Shown piece after piece: positions 18,800 through 29,010 of a DNA stretch of 64,000 nt. Position 1 is the stretch's first letter; each line of letters starts with the position of its first letter. The stretch spans positions 1-64,000 of the forward strand of contig CAINFC010000101.1 of assembly GCA_903847975.1 (NCBI GenBank), read 5' to 3'. Position numbers and translations under genes: made by a program. Below the pieces are notes generated by a model. The model saw only the letters and a program-made list of their open reading frames with translations. It ran no database searches and was not told the origin of the DNA. The stretch is from an uncultured Acidobacteriota bacterium (GTDB lineage Bacteria > Acidobacteriota > UBA6911 > CAINFC01).

Positions 18800-19542
18800 G
18801 AAGGGATTATACCTTTGACGGCCGGTTCGGAGGCAGAGGGCACCGGCCCGGATTCCACTTCTTCCCTCGGGGCGGCAGAACCGGCGCTGCCTTGATTTCA
18901 CCTGGGACGTACCCTAAAACTGAGCTGTGGCAAGAAATCAATGAAGCGCATCGACCTGCTATCCGCTGCCGATAGGAGAACGTTGCGCTATGACCGATAA
19001 AATCACGGCGCGGGACGGCAACGGCGGAGCGCATACACCCGAAAAATAAGCGCCATTCGGTGCGTAGGCAATCCTTTCGGACGGAGCTTGAACAGGATGG
19101 AGGTGCAATCAGTGGTTGACGGGTGTGGTTCTGCCGTCTCTGACGGGACTTGTTGCCTCGGAATAACAGTCCTGTGCCGGATTACGCGGGGCCTCCCAAA
19201 GCCTTGGCGGAGCACAACGGTACGATCTCCGCTATTTCGCCTCATGTGGCACACACGCAAGTCCCGCAAGGAACTACAGATTGTGACCCGGTACGTGAGT
19301 GCCGGGTTGGGTCGCAGGTAACCCAATCCCCATCGGGACGGCAGTACATAACAATACATGCTTACTACGGCACCATCTTTGCGAACCATCGCCAACGGCA
19401 TGGTTTGGCACATGTTGCATACCGTTACTTGCCGTTCGATACGCCGGTTGTGTCTACTCAATTCCAGGAAGGATTCACTAAAATTTCAGAAGCGGCGAAC
19501 GATCCACAAGCAGATAGAGTGTTTAACGGAGGGAGGAAAGGC
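18800..19542. other. About 740 bases with no recognised gene
   Basis: Short open frames exist on both strands, but their products are Arg/Cys-rich and resemble no family known to me. A local hairpin, ACCCGGTACGTGAGTGCCGGGT, lies near 19286. I tested the region by eye for a group II intron domain V and did not find an acceptable one. The last 15 bases carry the Shine-Dalgarno of receptor 3 (GGGAGGAAAG). It may be the remains of an inserted element. Confidence 0.4.
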
Positions 19543-22500
19543 ATGAGGATTTTTTCTGTTATAGCGGTTTTTACTTTGGTATGTGTCCTTCCGATTCAGG
19601 CACAGGTAGAGAACGGGGCCATCACGGGCATTGTTACCGATGCCAGCGAGGCGCGTATGCCCGGCGTACCGATCACCTTGAGGAACATGGAATCGGGCGT
19701 GCAGACCGTCACCGAAACGAATGGGGAGGGATACTACACGCTCCCGTACCTTAAGCCGGGCACTTATGAGATTACTGCGGCTCAGACCGGATTCAAGAAG
19801 TCGGTGGTCAGCAACATAAGGATCCTGGTCGGCCTGACGGCGACTATCCACATCCGACTCGAAGTAGGAGAGCTGACCGGGGAAACGGTGATGGTGGAGG
19901 AAGCCGCCGTGCAGCTGGAGCGGCAGTCGGCTTCCCTCGGCAATGTCGTCGGGAGAACCCAGCTGACCGAATTGCCGCTGCTGGGGCGAAGCCCCTACGC
20001 ACTGGTGACGCTGGCGCCAGGCGTCATGCCGGCCGGCAACGAAGGCACCGGCCCGATCATCAACGGCGGGCGCTCGAATACCAGCGATATCCTTCTGGAC
20101 GGCGCCACGACCCGCAACACCACCACGAATGACAACACTTACCGGCCCCCGCTCGAGGCGGTAGCGGAGTTCAAGGTGATTACCAACAATTTCTCCGCGG
20201 AATACGGGCGTTCCGGTGGCGGGGTGCTTACGGCGGCGACGCGCAGCGGCACCAATGCGCTGCACGGCAGTCTTTTTGAGTTTGTCCGCAACGATATTCT
20301 CAACGCCAACGGCTGGACCCGAAACCGAAACGGCCAGTCGCGGCCGCGGGTGCGCCACAACGAGTACGGCTTTTCCCTCGGCGGTCCGGTTTACATCCCC
20401 AAGGCCTACGACGGGCGCAATAAAACGCATTTCTTCGTGACCCTGGAGAAAGTCCCGGAAGTCAATCCGGATGACATGATCTACACCGTGCCGACCGCTC
20501 TGCAAAAGACCGGCGATTTTTCGCAGAACTTCGATCGCAGCGGCAACCTGATCCGGATCTATGACCCGGCAACCACGCGGACGGATCCGGCCAATCCCTC
20601 CAAATACATACGCGACCCGTTTCCGGGCAACAGGATTCCTGCCTCGCGGCTCAACCCGGTGGCCCTGAAGCTGCTGTCGTTCTACCCGAATCCGACCAAC
20701 ACGGATATCACCAACAACTTTATCCAGAACGCGCGACAGGCCAACAACAATACGCGCTGGTTTCTGCGATTGGATCACGCCATCGGCGCCCGGCAGTCGC
20801 TCTTTTTCACCTACGGGCATTCGCGGAACGACCGGTCCACGCCGGGCATCAATGAAGCGTTTCCCGGCGAAGGAGTCAACGGAGAGAAGGGGGTGCGGAC
20901 CACGGAGCCGCAGACCTTCATGCTGAGCGACAGCGTCGTATTTCGGCCCAACCTGATCGGAGAGTTCCGCGTGGGGCTGACCCGCCAGGTCACCCGAACC
21001 AGCCCGCGCAGCCAAGGCTACGACTGGACTCAGCTGGGCTTTTCCCCATCGCTGAAGGCGATTTCCGGCCAGCTCCACTTCCCCCGCATCACGGTCCAGG
21101 ATTTCGCACCCCTCGGACCGGACCGCGCTTCGGATTATTACGATGCGGAACATGCCACCGAGTCCATCGCCCACCTTACCTGGATTCACGGCGCCCATAC
21201 CCTCAAGACCGGATTCGAATTTTCCTTCATGGCCTTCAATGTCTTTCGCCCGGAAACTCCGTCGGGCCGCTACGATTTCAACCGCAACTTTACCTACGGC
21301 CCCGATCCCAATGCCACCGTGGGCGGCAACGGGGTGGCGACTTTGCTGCTCGGCGCGCCCACCGGCGGGCAGTGGTCCTTCGATCCGGCCATTGCCGCCT
21401 CTCAAAAGTATTGGAGCTTTTATGTCAACGATGACTGGAAATTGAGGCGCAACCTGACCCTGAATCTGGGAATGCGCTGGGAATACAACGAGCCCTGGAC
21501 CGAGCGCTTCAACCGGCTGGGCTATTTCGATCCGGAGGTCACCGATCCGCAAAGCGGGCTTAGGGGCCGCCTGGTCTTTACCGGGGATGGCGGCAATCCG
21601 CGCACCCAATTCAATCCCGACAAGAACAACTTCGCACCGCGCATCGGGCTGGCCTGGGAATTCGCCACAAACACCCTGGTCCGCGCCGGCTACGCCATGC
21701 AGTTTTTTCCGGGCAACGGCGGCATTGGCGCCGCCCCCAGCGACCTGGGCAGCGGATTTGTGGTGACCACCGCCACCTCGCTGCTCCCGCTCCAGGCGGC
21801 ACCGAACACCCCGCCGCCCAATGCCACCCTGACCAACGCCTTCCAGTCGGGATTGTTCTATCCGCCGTCCGATGGCGTGGGAGGCAGCATCAGTACGGCG
21901 TTTCGCGATTACGTGGTTCCCGTGAACCAGACCTGGAACCTGAACATTCAGCGCATGCTGCCGTTCGACATCATCCTGGAGGCGGCCTATGTCGGCGGAC
22001 GCGGCATGCATTACTGGATCAACCGCGAGCGGAATGCCGTAAGCGCCAGCCAAATCAGCCTGGGGTCGAAGCTGGACTCCGTGGTCGCCAACCCCTATTA
22101 CGGAAAAATCAAAACCGGCGGCCTGAGCGCGGCCACGGTCCGCTACAGCCAGTTACTGAGGCCCTGGCCCCACTACCAGAGCATCAGCCGGTTCCGCGAC
22201 GCGGTGGGCGACTCGATTTACCACGGCTTCACCCTTTCCGCGCAGAAGAGGATGAGCCGCGGGCTGCTGCTGCAGGCCAACTATACGATCAGCAAGCAGC
22301 TGGACAATGCGCCGGAGAGATTTGCGGGCGGAGGCAATTTTGCCGACCCGAACAATCTGGGCCTTTACCGAGCCATTGTCGCTTTCGATCGTCCCCACTA
22401 TCTGGTCATGAACTACGTGTACGAACTGCCGTTCGGGCAGGGCAAAACCTGGGGAAAAAGCGGCTGGTTCTCGCACATTCTGGGCAACTGGCAGCTAAGC

Positions 22501-22935
22501 GGCATTACTACCCTGGCTAAAGGGGTTCCCCTGATCATTTCGAACAATTCCGCCAACAACACGGGGCTTCCGGGTGTCAACGGAAATATACCCAACCGGT
22601 CCGGCGATCCGGTGATTCCTTCCGACCAGCGGACGCTGGACAAATATTTCAATACCGGCGTATTTTCCACCCCTGCCGCCTATACCCTCGGGAACGGTTC
22701 CCGAACCGAGCCACGGCTTCGGGGACCGGGCACAGCCCGCTTCGATCTGGGTCTTTCCCGGTCTCAAAAGCTCTGGGAGGGGGCTGCCCTGCAATTCCGC
22801 CTGGAGGCCTTCAACGCCTTTAACCGCGTGAATTTCAGCGGACCCAATACCGCGGTCGGCAATGTCGATTTCGGAAGGATCACCTCGGCGGCCGGCGGCC
22901 GGGAAATTCAGATGGGGGTCCGTCTCTCCTTTTAG
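19543..22935 (+). CDS. TonB-dependent receptor, Oar-like (receptor 3)
   Basis: ATG 19543 follows GGGAGGAAAG and opens a signal peptide (MRIFSVIAVFTLVCVLPIQAQ). The 1130-residue product has a carboxypeptidase regulatory-like domain (about 25-105: GIVTDASEARMPGVPITLRN), a plug (NGGRSNTSDILLDGATTRNT) and a barrel with GTNALHGSLFEFVRNDILNANGW and the terminal GVRLSF. The frame is accidentally open for 390 bases upstream, so a longer call would be wrong. A degraded copy of the C-terminal part of a close relative lies at 25.6-25.8 kb. Confidence 0.92.
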   Translation: MRIFSVIAVFTLVCVLPIQAQVENGAITGIVTDASEARMPGVPITLRNMESGVQTVTETNGEGYYTLPYLKPGTYEITAAQTGFKKSVVSNIRILVGLTATIHIRLEVGELTGETVMVEEAAVQLERQSASLGNVVGRTQLTELPLLGRSPYALVTLAPGVMPAGNEGTGPIINGGRSNTSDILLDGATTRNTTTNDNTYRPPLEAVAEFKVITNNFSAEYGRSGGGVLTAATRSGTNALHGSLFEFVRNDILNANGWTRNRNGQSRPRVRHNEYGFSLGGPVYIPKAYDGRNKTHFFVTLEKVPEVNPDDMIYTVPTALQKTGDFSQNFDRSGNLIRIYDPATTRTDPANPSKYIRDPFPGNRIPASRLNPVALKLLSFYPNPTNTDITNNFIQNARQANNNTRWFLRLDHAIGARQSLFFTYGHSRNDRSTPGINEAFPGEGVNGEKGVRTTEPQTFMLSDSVVFRPNLIGEFRVGLTRQVTRTSPRSQGYDWTQLGFSPSLKAISGQLHFPRITVQDFAPLGPDRASDYYDAEHATESIAHLTWIHGAHTLKTGFEFSFMAFNVFRPETPSGRYDFNRNFTYGPDPNATVGGNGVATLLLGAPTGGQWSFDPAIAASQKYWSFYVNDDWKLRRNLTLNLGMRWEYNEPWTERFNRLGYFDPEVTDPQSGLRGRLVFTGDGGNPRTQFNPDKNNFAPRIGLAWEFATNTLVRAGYAMQFFPGNGGIGAAPSDLGSGFVVTTATSLLPLQAAPNTPPPNATLTNAFQSGLFYPPSDGVGGSISTAFRDYVVPVNQTWNLNIQRMLPFDIILEAAYVGGRGMHYWINRERNAVSASQISLGSKLDSVVANPYYGKIKTGGLSAATVRYSQLLRPWPHYQSISRFRDAVGDSIYHGFTLSAQKRMSRGLLLQANYTISKQLDNAPERFAGGGNFADPNNLGLYRAIVAFDRPHYLVMNYVYELPFGQGKTWGKSGWFSHILGNWQLSGITTLAKGVPLIISNNSANNTGLPGVNGNIPNRSGDPVIPSDQRTLDKYFNTGVFSTPAAYTLGNGSRTEPRLRGPGTARFDLGLSRSQKLWEGAALQFRLEAFNAFNRVNFSGPNTAVGNVDFGRITSAAGGREIQMGVRLSF

Positions 22936-22945
22936 TTTGATAATA

Positions 22946-22989
22946 TGGGGCGGAACAAAGGAGCGGGGCCGCTCCTGCCCCCCCCATAA
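22946..22989. terminator. GC-rich hairpin between convergent genes
   Basis: A perfect palindrome GGAGCGGGGCCGCTCC (22960-22975) is nested within outer complementary arms ATGGGG/CCCCAT. It lies between receptor 3 (+) and the esterase/lactamase fusion gene (-). There is no clear U-tract on either side, so termination efficiency is uncertain. Confidence 0.45.
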
Positions 22990-23069
22990 ATTCAGGACTT
23001 TGCTCCGGCTGACTTCCCAATACCTTGACCCTTTCCCAATTCGGCCCTATGTTCCGGGGGAAAGGTGTT

Positions 23070-25349
23070 TCACTTTTTGACCAGCATCGCCATGCTTTCT
23101 CGAATAGCTTCCGTCAGGTCGCGGGCGGGCTTTTCCTTGATGACGCCCGGCAGGTCGGGATAGGTACGCGGGCTGCCCATGGCCGCGGAGCGCATTACGG
23201 CATCCCGTTTAGCGTCCATCATTATTCTGCTGTAAGCCGTTTTGAAAGCATTGAAGGAGATGGGGGTATACTCCTCCGGTTTGGCTGTATCCGCACTATG
23301 GATGGCCTCCCGCAATGCCTGAACGCTTTCGTCGCTGGCGCCGAAAGCGAAGGCCAGGTTGTAGCTGATGCTCGACAGGTTGTAGGTGGCGTACGTGGTT
23401 TCCCTGCGGGTAAAGGGGCGGGTGAGGATAGATCCATCGATGGCCCCCTCCACGCAGGCGAGCATGTCGTGAACATATCCATCCTGGTGGAGATCCTTGT
23501 ATTCCAGGTGGCCGGGATACAGGGTGATCGTTTTATAGTCGCGCTCCTTCTTGTAGCGCTCCATGTTTGATACAAACCGTCTCATGGAGCGGCGGAACTC
23601 CTGGAGGCTGGCGTTGAGGAAAATGTCGCCGGAGCCGATGGCATCACCCGGGAAAAACAAGTCGCGATAAAACATCACGCCGCAGCGGATGGTGTGGCCC
23701 GGTACGGAGAAAAATGTCAGCTCGTCGCTGCCGAACGGGATTTTCTGACCGTCCTGCACGTACTCGATTTTTTCCCTGGGGATGAAGCGCAGCGTCCCGG
23801 CATCCTCTCCGGGAAAGAGGTAGACCTTCTTCAGCTGGGCGCTTTGGCGGAACCACTGCATCCCCAGGAAATGGTCGGCGTTGTCATGGGTGATGAAGAC
23901 ATAGAGGTCGCAGTCTTTGTTTTTCAGCACGCTTTCGCGAAGGTAGTCCAGGAGGTTGCCGTTGCCCATGGCGGAGTCGACCAGGAACGCCCTGTCCCCC
24001 TTGTCGATGACAAAGAGCTGGTCCATTTCATAGTCCGTGACGCTGGTGATTTCCGGGGTCACTTTTCGGCTGGTATAGGTCATGCCGCCGTGAACGGTTA
24101 AATTCCTGGTGCGTTCCCGGGACTGGGTCATCATCCAGTGGTAAGGTGTGCCGATGTAAAAGACGCGCTCCCAGCAGGCATGCACCGGAAGGCAGGAGTT
24201 GGCAGTCCACATCTCGAACTTGATGCCGGTGGTCCGTTCCCGCTCCCGGCCTTTCACGGTAAGCCGCTCCACGGCCTTTCGGGTGCCTTCCACGGTCTTC
24301 GGGTCGTCATTGGCTACCACAAAGGTCCAGACAGGCATATTCTTAACTGCGTCGAAGGCGCTGCCGCTGTTTTGATACCAGCGTTCCGGAGCGTAGCCGC
24401 ACATGGGCATGGCGGCGGCAAATCGTTCCGGGTGCGCGAGAATCATGTTCCAGGTGCCGACGCCACCCATGGAATAGCCATGCACGTATATGCGGCCCGG
24501 GTCCACGTTATGGCCGGCGATGAATGTATCCAGCAGTTTCATGACCAGGGCGTCATTCGCTGCGTCGGTCCATTCCCCTTCCACCTGGGGAGCCAAAACA
24601 TAGCAGGGATTCCTGGCTGCCAGCTCCACCCATAGGGAGGCGCCCTTGCTGGTGATCACCGGAAGCTCATTGTCCGTTCCCCGCTCCTCTTCGCCATGCA
24701 GGAACAGCACCAACGGATACCCCTTGGGGGGTGCCGCATAAGCGCTCCTGGGATCGAAATACCGATATCCCATTTTTCGGGGGCCGATGTTCACTTCCGC
24801 CCTGGCAAAGTCATCGGCCAGGAGGTTTCGGATTCCGGTCTGCGCCTTGGGATCGCCCTTGCCGAAAGCGACCGTATAAGAAAGCGTCAGCTTTTTGCCC
24901 TTGGCGTAGGTTTCCGAACCTTCCTCATCGGTCGAACCGTCCGGGTTGCGCTTTTTGGGGCAGGCAAGTTCCAGAAGGATGTAGCGTCCTTCCGCCACCC
25001 TATGCCCCGGAATTCCATCCGGGCTGGCATAAATGGCGGTAACCTTCCGCCTGCCTTTATAATGCACGGTGCCGTCCGGAACCCTCGTTTCCGCACTCAC
25101 TTCAAAAAGGTCCGGAAGAAACTCTCTGCCTTTATAGGTTTTACCTTCGCCGAGGTCGATCCGCAGGGCATTGACCCTCTGGCCGATATCGTAAATTGTC
25201 GTGACCACCTCCAGGGCCGCGGCTTTGGCAAAGAGCGGGGCAAAGGCGTCCCGCATGCGCTCATATTCGATTTGCGCTCCGACCGGCGCGGCCGGGCAGA
25301 GCAGGAACAGCGGGGTGACAATTCTAAATACTTTTTTACGGAAGTTCAT
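23070..25349 (-). CDS. Exported fusion of PHB-depolymerase-like esterase and metallo-beta-lactamase-fold domain
   Basis: A strong AAGGAGG precedes ATG 25349, and a signal peptide ends near PVGAQ (residue 25). Residues about 200-400 form an alpha/beta hydrolase of the predicted-peptidase/PHB-depolymerase type (LVLFLHGEEERG, then the nucleophile elbow GYSMGGVGTWNM). Residues about 450-660 form a metallo-beta-lactamase fold (FLVDSAMGNGNLLDYL; THDNADHFLG; VPGHTIRCG; FFPGDAIG; YPGHLEY). In the first metal motif H-x-H-x-D-H the second His is Asn (H-D-N-A-D-H), so the metal site is altered. The combination would couple ester hydrolysis to a second hydrolytic step; substrate unknown. Confidence 0.8.
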   Translation of the reverse strand: MNFRKKVFRIVTPLFLLCPAAPVGAQIEYERMRDAFAPLFAKAAALEVVTTIYDIGQRVNALRIDLGEGKTYKGREFLPDLFEVSAETRVPDGTVHYKGRRKVTAIYASPDGIPGHRVAEGRYILLELACPKKRNPDGSTDEEGSETYAKGKKLTLSYTVAFGKGDPKAQTGIRNLLADDFARAEVNIGPRKMGYRYFDPRSAYAAPPKGYPLVLFLHGEEERGTDNELPVITSKGASLWVELAARNPCYVLAPQVEGEWTDAANDALVMKLLDTFIAGHNVDPGRIYVHGYSMGGVGTWNMILAHPERFAAAMPMCGYAPERWYQNSGSAFDAVKNMPVWTFVVANDDPKTVEGTRKAVERLTVKGRERERTTGIKFEMWTANSCLPVHACWERVFYIGTPYHWMMTQSRERTRNLTVHGGMTYTSRKVTPEITSVTDYEMDQLFVIDKGDRAFLVDSAMGNGNLLDYLRESVLKNKDCDLYVFITHDNADHFLGMQWFRQSAQLKKVYLFPGEDAGTLRFIPREKIEYVQDGQKIPFGSDELTFFSVPGHTIRCGVMFYRDLFFPGDAIGSGDIFLNASLQEFRRSMRRFVSNMERYKKERDYKTITLYPGHLEYKDLHQDGYVHDMLACVEGAIDGSILTRPFTRRETTYATYNLSSISYNLAFAFGASDESVQALREAIHSADTAKPEEYTPISFNAFKTAYSRIMMDAKRDAVMRSAAMGSPRTYPDLPGVIKEKPARDLTEAIRESMAMLVKK

Positions 25350-25620
25350 GGGCCTCCTTGATCGGTGCAGACGTATGAGAGCCTGTTATGGAGGAAACCG
25401 AACCATGAATCACTGCCTGGCTTCGGGTGATTTCCTTGCCGAGCCGGAGCGGCTGACACCAAGCCCTGAATCCGGAGCCTGCACTCCAGGTGTTCTCTGC
25501 ACGCCGGAAATCATAGAGGAAGGAGTGCGCGAAATCAAGGCCATAAATTGTGGAAGGGGAACGCCTAATCCGCGCACGACAGGGAAAGCCGGCAGTTTTT
25601 CCTGTCGATGGTGTTGAGAA

Positions 25621-25805
25621 TCCCCAGGGACAGATCCTCTTCGATCGGAGCCGGCAGCTTGGGAATCAGGAAATATTTCAAGACCGGTGCATTTTCCGCT
25701 CCCGCCGTACATGCCCTCGGGAACGGTTCCGTAACGGGCCCTCTGCTTCGGGAACCCGGCGCAGCCCGCTTCGATCCGGGCCATTCCCGGCCTCACGTTG
25801 CCGCC
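25621..25805 (+). pseudogene. Remnant of a TonB-dependent receptor C-terminus
   Basis: Read in the plus direction, this stretch gives KYFKTGAFSAPAVHALGNGS followed by LREPGAARFDPGHSRP. It lines up with KYFNTGVFSTPAAYTLGNGS and LRGPGTARFDLGLSRS of receptor 3 (around 22640-22765), and the similarity is also evident in the bases. There is no start, no complete domain, and the frame runs into unrelated sequence. It fills most of the gap between the esterase fusion gene and the next metallophosphoesterase gene. It is therefore a decayed fragment of another receptor copy. Confidence 0.7.
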
Positions 25806-25867
25806 GCGGAAGAAATCCGGCACACCGGTTCCGCCCGGCGATACTGCGGTGCGTACCACGCAGCCGT

Positions 25868-27682
25868 TTACCGGTCCATCGGCGATCCGCAGCTGGCGAC
25901 GACCGCCTGCATGGCGGGGGTCAACTGCTTCACCAGTTCGGCGTTGTAAGCCTGGGAAGCGGTATTCGAGAGGGGATAGGTGCCGTCAACCCGCGCGGCG
26001 CCGATGGCATACCCCCGCGATTTTTCCGCCGGCGACCCGGCGACGACCGCCGTATCCACATTGGTGATGAGGATGGAAATACTATTGTCGCTGTTGCGGC
26101 GGATATCGAAGGTCCGGAACTGTTGGGGAAAATCCCGAAGCGAGGCCGTCTCCACCACCCAGAAGCTGTTCTGGGGGCCATGGCCGGCTACGGTCGGATC
26201 GTACGGCTGGGCGCTGACGGTGTTCAGGTGACGATGGCCCGAGAGCCAGAGGAGGAGATTCGGATAATTATGAAGGATGGCGATCAACTCGCTATCTGTC
26301 GGGGTGCTGAATACGCGCATGCGCGTTCCGTCATCGATGAGGTTGGTTTGCGGGTGGACCGGGATGTGGGCGGCGATAATCATCAGCTGGTTTTCGTCCT
26401 GGCCCTGCTGGAGTTCGTTCTGAAGCCAGTCGAGACGGGCCTGGTCGAGGCAGCCGCGGGCATAATTGGGAAATGGCTGGTCCCCTCCCCTGCAGGTATC
26501 ATCGAGAGCGATGACCTTGAGCGGGATACCCGGTTTGGGCTGGAAGCTGTAGGATGGAAAATCGTTGTCCACGCTGGCCTGGGTGAAACCGTGACCGACA
26601 GGGCTCGAGGTCGTGGTAAAAAATTCGCTCATCCAATTCCGGCTGGAGGAGGAGGCAGTGGCGAGTGAGCGGCGGTTGGGGTCGGCGGCGACCGTCGGCG
26701 GGCTGGAAAAGCTGGCTTCGGGCCCGGACTTGATGATATCCCCGTAGGGTGTCGAGCCGTCGACTACGCCCATATAGAAACCGGTCTCGTTTACGGAAGC
26801 AATGACATTGGGATTCAGGCTTATGTTGAGGACGGTATCTCCCACATGGGCCTGGAGGAGCTTGGGGTTCTCAAAGGCCGAGCCCATCCAGAACTGATCG
26901 TGGTTGCCGATAACCTGATACCAGGGGATCGATTTGTCGAGCCCCACCGCCTGGAACGGTTTCTGATAATCGATGGTGGCGGCCCCGGCATGCGCGCCGG
27001 AGCTGGGGGTAATGGGCTTGCCGTCCAGGACATCGATATACCATCTCAGCTCGTTGTACTGGGTGTTGTTGATCGCATCCCCCAGAGAAATGCCGAAATC
27101 GAAAGGGTTTTTCTTATGTAACGCATTGATCGTCTGGACGGCGGCATCCAGGACGTGGGGCGTAGAATTGGTCACCGGCGACCAGGCCGACGAATTGGCC
27201 TTGCCAAAAGGTGCGCTCCAGGCGACGTAATTCACCGAAGCCGGGGATTCCTTGTCGGTAATATGGATGTCGGACATGGTGAAAAAGGTCGCCAGACGGG
27301 CTGCCGGGACTGCGTTCGTGGAGCCGGGCGCCAGTTCCGCCCGCTTGACGTGAAGCAGGCCGTTCCCAACGTACCAGGCGCTGTAGCCGTATTGCGCGTA
27401 AAGCGGCACGTCGGCCGGGGCAATCTGCGGCGTTTCTGCAGACAATCCAAGCGGGTGGACCTGCTGTTCCGCCGTGGTGAACACCTGGGCGGCGATTGGC
27501 CAGGAGAAGGTCCAGGGACTGACGATCAGAGGAAAATAGGTCTTCACGGGCAACAAGGGGGGGGTGGCCTGGGCCGTGTTCATTCCCGGGGGTGCAAACG
27601 GCAGCCAGAGGCCGGATAAAAACACGCATAAGACCAGAAAAGAAAGTTTGTTTAACCGTTTTTTATGTCGACCGACTTTCAT
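25868..27682 (-). CDS. Large exported metallophosphoesterase
   Basis: The 604-residue product starts at ATG 27682, preceded by GGAGTG. It has a membrane-type signal (residues 12-30) and metallophosphoesterase motifs in order: SDIHITD near 140, SLGDAINN near 198, IGNHDQFW near 262, AAHIPVH near 425 and SGHRHLN near 465. Long inserts between motifs and the overall length match the RPA4764-type family of large metallophosphoesterases. It is probably periplasmic. The gene is monocistronic as far as the sequence shows. Confidence 0.82.
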   Translation of the reverse strand: MKVGRHKKRLNKLSFLVLCVFLSGLWLPFAPPGMNTAQATPPLLPVKTYFPLIVSPWTFSWPIAAQVFTTAEQQVHPLGLSAETPQIAPADVPLYAQYGYSAWYVGNGLLHVKRAELAPGSTNAVPAARLATFFTMSDIHITDKESPASVNYVAWSAPFGKANSSAWSPVTNSTPHVLDAAVQTINALHKKNPFDFGISLGDAINNTQYNELRWYIDVLDGKPITPSSGAHAGAATIDYQKPFQAVGLDKSIPWYQVIGNHDQFWMGSAFENPKLLQAHVGDTVLNISLNPNVIASVNETGFYMGVVDGSTPYGDIIKSGPEASFSSPPTVAADPNRRSLATASSSSRNWMSEFFTTTSSPVGHGFTQASVDNDFPSYSFQPKPGIPLKVIALDDTCRGGDQPFPNYARGCLDQARLDWLQNELQQGQDENQLMIIAAHIPVHPQTNLIDDGTRMRVFSTPTDSELIAILHNYPNLLLWLSGHRHLNTVSAQPYDPTVAGHGPQNSFWVVETASLRDFPQQFRTFDIRRNSDNSISILITNVDTAVVAGSPAEKSRGYAIGAARVDGTYPLSNTASQAYNAELVKQLTPAMQAVVASCGSPMDR

Positions 27683-28003
27683 AACACTCCTTTAACCGTT
27701 TATCCGGGAACCGGGCCAATATTTTAACCTAATTAAGTCCTATCGACAGATTCTTGAAAACAGGCTCTCATACAGATATTTGTTGACCTTTCGAATCATT
27801 TCCCATCCATGACCTAAAGACAATCGGGAGGACTGTGCTCTGGACATACATACGGTCGCCTCATGGAAGGGTTTCTTATTGCCTTATGGAGGAAAAACCA
27901 CTATCTTATAGGATTATAAATGCGGTTTTCAGCCTGTGATCATCCCCTGGACGGCTGATCGATTCGACTGCGGCTGCCTGAGTATTCGAAATCAAGGGAG
28001 GCA
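27683..28003. other. Divergent intergenic region, AT-richer, no gene seen
   Basis: This separates divergently transcribed genes and so should hold both promoters. On the plus strand a weak candidate is TTGCCT (27876), 17 bases, then TATCTT. A good Shine-Dalgarno (AGGGAGG) sits before ATG 28004. No protein-coding or RNA signature was recognised. Confidence 0.35.
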
Positions 28004-28996
28004 ATGATGACGAAAGCATTGTTTGAATCTCCGATTGACACCAGGGAACGTTGGATATGCCTGGCCGCCAATCTGAGCATTGGTATGGTTTTGGTGAATA
28101 CCCTGCTTTTCATGCTCGTGCTTAAATTATCAGGGCTCGGCAAATTATCCGGGAGTACTCTGTCCTGGATGGAAGCCTTGCATAGGTCGTTCCTGTTTTC
28201 TTCCACCTTCGCTTTGACCGCTACCATCACCATTCTGGTGGTGACTTTTGTGAAGGATACCTATACCTATCGAAGGTTACAGCCCGTCGTGGCAATCTTT
28301 CCGGATCGTCTCTCGGTTCGTTTCCCTGGAGAGGAAGTTGCCATTCTTTTCGAAAATCTGATTAACACTGCTTTTTGGAGTGTCGGATTTTTCGGTTTAA
28401 GAAAGATCGACTTTCCCTCCGAAGACCTGGCGGATAAGAGGAATGGAAAGTCCGGTGTCGGCTCCCCCAAGGACAAAAAAGGGAGATCCTTAATGTTTAT
28501 AGGATCGGCACGGTCGCTTTTTTCCGACCCGTCGGATTCAGGCGATACTCGGGGACGCGGAAAGGATTCAATCGTTCTGCTCCGATCGAATTCTTCCAAA
28601 CGCCGGATCTTTATCCAATATCAACCCACGGAGCGAAGCAGGTTCTGGGCAGATAATTGGGAAATGATAACCACCGTGGCAGGTGCGCTCCTTCTATTCC
28701 TTATTGCCTTGAAACTATGCTCGGTTTTTTTAATTGGTCCCTTGTGGTTTAAAGCCTTTCAGGACAACACCTGGACATCGAAGTGGATGTCCTCGGCAAC
28801 CCTGTTCGGCCTGTTGTTCGGTTGCTTTTTATTGCCGTTCACCCTGCTTTGGTGCGTGCTGGTTCGCCCTCGGTTCGCATCGATCCTGGCAAGGAAACTC
28901 CGTACCGGTACCGTCCTGGCGATCTCTCCGACGGATCCGGATGGCTTCTATGCCGTTTTGACGGCGGCCATCCGTAAATACCGAAACCCTGTCTGA
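28004..28996 (+). CDS. Unrecognised membrane protein
   Basis: A 330-residue protein with a good Shine-Dalgarno (AGGGAGG, five bases upstream). Four hydrophobic segments are apparent: about 22-45, 67-87, 220-240 and 260-290. Between the pairs lies a soluble domain of about 130 residues (YRRLQPVVAIFPDRLSVRFPGEE to RRIFIQYQPTERSRFW) rich in Lys, Ser and Asp. A short basic tail follows the last helix. I do not recognise the family. The plan (two helices, soluble domain, two helices) would suit a membrane sensor or scaffold, but no function is claimed. Confidence 0.7.
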   Translation: MMTKALFESPIDTRERWICLAANLSIGMVLVNTLLFMLVLKLSGLGKLSGSTLSWMEALHRSFLFSSTFALTATITILVVTFVKDTYTYRRLQPVVAIFPDRLSVRFPGEEVAILFENLINTAFWSVGFFGLRKIDFPSEDLADKRNGKSGVGSPKDKKGRSLMFIGSARSLFSDPSDSGDTRGRGKDSIVLLRSNSSKRRIFIQYQPTERSRFWADNWEMITTVAGALLLFLIALKLCSVFLIGPLWFKAFQDNTWTSKWMSSATLFGLLFGCFLLPFTLLWCVLVRPRFASILARKLRTGTVLAISPTDPDGFYAVLTAAIRKYRNPV

Positions 28997-29010
28997 AGTT
29001 CTCCCGGCCG

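Noticed and set aside
19000-19480. Group II intron or retroelement remnant
   Set aside because: A segment slightly resembled domain V, but the pairing and the conserved AGC triad were not convincing, and no maturase fragment was seen.
19486-22053. An 855-codon open frame antisense to receptor 3
   Set aside because: It lies entirely within a clear receptor gene, its product is His/Gly/Arg-rich without domains, and such antisense frames are common in GC-rich DNA.
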